DNA of 64,000 nt from Pseudalgibacter ostreae. GTDB taxonomy: Bacteria; Bacteroidota; Bacteroidia; Flavobacteriales; Flavobacteriaceae. Below are positions 61,820-64,000 of the stretch, piece after piece (the first letter of the stretch is position 1; each line of letters starts with the position of its first letter). The notes under the pieces were generated by a model that did no database searches, was not told the origin of the DNA, and was given only the letters and a program-made list of their open reading frames with translations. The translations under genes and the position numbers were made by a program. The stretch spans positions 18,894-82,893 of the forward strand of contig NZ_JBHMFC010000086.1 in assembly GCF_042427585.1 (NCBI RefSeq), in the 5' to 3' direction.

Positions 61820-62878
61820 ATGAAATTTAACATAGCCCTTTTAGCCGGAGATGGCATTGGACCAGAAGTAATCGATCAAGCCGTAAAAGTAAGTGATGCT
61901 GTTGCCAAGAAATTTGGACACGAGATTACATGGAAACCTGCATTAACAGGAGCTGCAGCTATTGATGCTGTTGGTGATCCTTACCCAGATGCTACACACG
62001 AGATCTGTAAAAATGCTGATGCTGTTTTGTTTGGCGCTATTGGCCATCCAAAATATGACAATGATCCTTCTGCACCGGTACGCCCAGAGCAAGGTTTGTT
62101 AAAAATGCGTAAAAAATTAGGCTTGTTTGCTAATGTAAGGCCAACCTTTACCTTTCCGTCTTTAATAGACAAATCTCCATTAAAAAGAGAGCGTATAGAA
62201 GGTACAGATTTGGTGTTTTTACGTGAATTGACCGGTGGTATTTATTTTGGTGAAAAAGGCAGAAGAGATGGCGGTGAAACGGCTTTCGATAACTGTGTGT
62301 ACACCAGAGCAGAGGTACAGCGTTTAGCTAAAAAAGGTTTTGAATTGGCCATGACCCGTTCTAAAAAATTATGTTGTGTGGATAAAGCCAACGTTATGGA
62401 AACCTCTCGTTTATGGAGAGAGACGGTTCAGGCTATGGAAAAAGATTATCCAGAAGTAACGGTGTCTTATGAGTTTGTTGATGCTGTAGCCATGCGTTTG
62501 GTGCAGTGGCCAAATAGTTATGATGTATTGATTACGGAAAACTTATTTGGAGACATCTTAACGGATGAAGCTTCTGTTATATCAGGATCTATGGGCTTAA
62601 TGCCATCGGCATCTATGGGTGCAGACATCGCTTTATTTGAACCGATCCATGGATCTTACCCACAAGCAACTGGTAAAAATATAGCCAATCCAATGGCAAC
62701 GGTTTTATCTGCTGCCATGATGTTTGAAACAGCTTTTAACTTACCAGAAGAAGGCCAAGCTATTAGAGATGCTGTAAACAAAGCATTATCTGAAGGTATT
62801 GTAACCGAAGACTTGGCCGATAAGGGTAAAGCTTACGGAACAAAAGAAGTAGGGGACTGGTTAGCCGCCAATATCTAG
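61820..62878 (+). CDS. leuB: 3-isopropylmalate dehydrogenase
   Basis: The 352-residue protein has NIALLAGDGIGPEVIDQAVKV, LLKMRKKLGLFANVRP, LVFLRELTGGIYFGEKG, KLCCVDKANVMETSRLW, the metal Asp residues in TENLFGDILTDEASVISGSMGL and EPIHGSYPQATGKNIANPMA. It oxidises and decarboxylates 3-isopropylmalate with NAD. A terminator follows at 62897, closing the leu cluster. Confidence 0.97.
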   Translation: MKFNIALLAGDGIGPEVIDQAVKVSDAVAKKFGHEITWKPALTGAAAIDAVGDPYPDATHEICKNADAVLFGAIGHPKYDNDPSAPVRPEQGLLKMRKKLGLFANVRPTFTFPSLIDKSPLKRERIEGTDLVFLRELTGGIYFGEKGRRDGGETAFDNCVYTRAEVQRLAKKGFELAMTRSKKLCCVDKANVMETSRLWRETVQAMEKDYPEVTVSYEFVDAVAMRLVQWPNSYDVLITENLFGDILTDEASVISGSMGLMPSASMGADIALFEPIHGSYPQATGKNIANPMATVLSAAMMFETAFNLPEEGQAIRDAVNKALSEGIVTEDLADKGKAYGTKEVGDWLAANI

Positions 62879-62896
62879 AAAATAGCTTTTATAAAT

Positions 62897-62937
62897 AAAA
62901 AACACCTGTTGGGCTTTAAACCTAACAGGTGTTTTTG
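62897..62937. terminator. Terminator after leuB
   Basis: AAAAACACCTGTT (62897-62909 region) pairs with AACAGGTGTTTTT (62924-62935), with a loop of about 13 nt and flanking A and T runs. Confidence 0.9.
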
Positions 62938-63060
62938 TTTTAAGAATAAGATGTTGACAACTATTGCGTTCATGTTCCTAAAATAAGCATTGATATTTCT
63001 ATTTTTGAACAAAGCACTTGGATGGCTCTCGGTGCCATTATAAATTAAAAGGAATAACAC

Positions 63061-63822
63061 ATGAAAAATAAAGTAATACATTTATTTAACGACCAGAACA
63101 CTAACCCAAAAGGAGAGGTAGACTATTCAAAACTAATCGGTACTTTTTTAGCACATTTTAAAAAGGATTTTCCAGAAGACCTGCATATAGAAGATATTTC
63201 TGAATTTACCATTAATGCATGGAACTTGGCTAATATGAGTTTGATACTTTCTAGCGAGGAATTTGACAATATTTTAAGTTCTGATTCCGATGTAGGGCAG
63301 GACACTATTTTGTTAAAAAAGATGATAACACATAAGCTTTCTAATTTTAAAGCTTACGATCATTTTATTGTTGATTACCAAATTACAGAAGGTAACGACA
63401 ACCTTAGTATTGATGTAGTTACCCAAACTAAAGAATTATATATCGATGCGCTGCAAAACTCGTTTGAAAACGACCTCTCTGAAAGTGATTTTACAGAGAA
63501 TTATATAGACCGCAACGCTATTGTCCTAAAAGCGAAACAACCCTTTTTTAATTGGTTAAATGGGCTTTATCCTAATGAAGCACAGCATAGCTATTTAGAT
63601 TTTTCAACCAACGTTTACTTGGTGGGTGATGAGGAAGACGATTTAGAGAAATGGCTTAAGAAGAAGTTTGATAAGTTATTTATAAAGGAGCTTAATCAAT
63701 GGCATACAAATAAAAAAGATTGGCCTCAAAAAAGAACCTTTAAAATGTTTAAGGAATGGTTTGAGGTAAATCTGTCTGATATGGTTTACGATTTACAAGA
63801 CGTGCCAGTACGTAAATTATAA
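63061..63822 (+). CDS. Hypothetical protein
   Basis: A 253-residue acidic protein without signal or membrane segments. It contains two aromatic, charged C-terminal segments (FFNWLNGLYPNEAQHSYLDF and WHTNKKDWPQKRTFKMFKEW) and looks mostly helical, with an acidic middle. I do not recognise a family. It has its own gap upstream after the leuB terminator and its own terminator behind, so it is a single-gene unit. Confidence 0.65.
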   Translation: MKNKVIHLFNDQNTNPKGEVDYSKLIGTFLAHFKKDFPEDLHIEDISEFTINAWNLANMSLILSSEEFDNILSSDSDVGQDTILLKKMITHKLSNFKAYDHFIVDYQITEGNDNLSIDVVTQTKELYIDALQNSFENDLSESDFTENYIDRNAIVLKAKQPFFNWLNGLYPNEAQHSYLDFSTNVYLVGDEEDDLEKWLKKKFDKLFIKELNQWHTNKKDWPQKRTFKMFKEWFEVNLSDMVYDLQDVPVRKL

Positions 63823-63830
63823 TACAGGAC

Positions 63831-63877
63831 AAAAAAACGGGGCCGTCCATTACAAGATGATACGCCCCGTTTTTTTT
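63831..63877. terminator. Terminator after the hypothetical protein
   Basis: AAAAAAACGGGGC (63831-63843) pairs with GCCCCGTTTTTTT (63864-63876), loop of about 20 nt, T run to 63877. Another ACCCCG...CGGGGT pair (near 63964-63970 and 63995-64000) runs to the window edge and may be the terminator of a neighbouring gene. Confidence 0.9.
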
Positions 63878-64000
63878 AAAAGATTACAGCTTTAATAAGG
63901 CACTTTCAGAAGTAAATAATCACTTGCATATCAATCAAATAAGTTGTATTTTAGATAAAACAAAACCCCGATAACGAGCCGAACACTCAAAAAACGGGGT

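Overview
The window reads as one continuous chromosomal segment of a marine member of the Flavobacteriaceae (Bacteroidota). The DNA is AT-rich. Promoters, where visible, follow the Bacteroidota pattern TTTG-N17-TAnnTTTG, and several genes appear to start with TTG or GTG. Lineage markers are the LpxC-FabZ fusion, a second LpxD-like protein, the PorX regulator of type IX secretion, a bifunctional HisB, an OMP_b-brl_3-type outer-membrane receptor, and a lipoprotein alginate lyase that suggests use of brown-algal polysaccharide. No rRNA, tRNA, CRISPR array, insertion sequence or phage gene was recognised.

Layout. 1-4 kb: the 3' end of an SF2 helicase, a cold-shock-domain protein, a DMT transporter and an MFS transporter broken by an in-frame stop. 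4.2-7 kb: the three-gene proton-translocating transhydrogenase (pntAA-pntAB-pntB). 7-11 kb: a heptosyltransferase-like enzyme, two exported proteins and a succinate-semialdehyde dehydrogenase. 11.3-15.1 kb: a ferric-iron ABC importer (binding lipoprotein, fused permease, ATPase). 15.4-19.4 kb: a variant C-type (cbb3-like) haem-copper oxidase cluster ending in a truncated haemoglobin; its catalytic subunit is split by a frameshift at an A8 run. 19.9-26.4 kb: redox and NAD(P)-binding proteins, a DMT transporter, aroB, a sugar-phosphate transferase and alanine dehydrogenase. 26.7-33.3 kb: an outer-membrane receptor, a membrane protein with an overlapping small secreted ORF, tsaE, porX and an HD-domain phosphohydrolase. 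33.4-40.2 kb: lipid A and fatty-acid genes (lpxD, lpxC-fabZ, lpxA, lpxD2, fabG) with efp and sucD. 40.3-44.1 kb: a VWA-like membrane protein, a universal stress protein and a prohibitin-family protein. 44.2-52.1 kb: a complete histidine operon hisGDCBHAFI behind a leader peptide with four consecutive His codons and an attenuator. 52.2-57.8 kb: alginate lyase, a TruA paralogue and small conserved proteins. 58-62.9 kb: leuC-leuD-leuA-leuB. 63-64 kb: one unknown protein and terminators.

Most genes are housekeeping. The points most worth a second look are the textbook-like but Bacteroidota-style histidine attenuator, the exact 19-nt tandem array between hisG and hisD, the reorganised oxidase cluster with its A8 frameshift, a structured repeat between leuA and leuB, and a 25-bp palindrome overlapping the likely alginate-lyase promoter.
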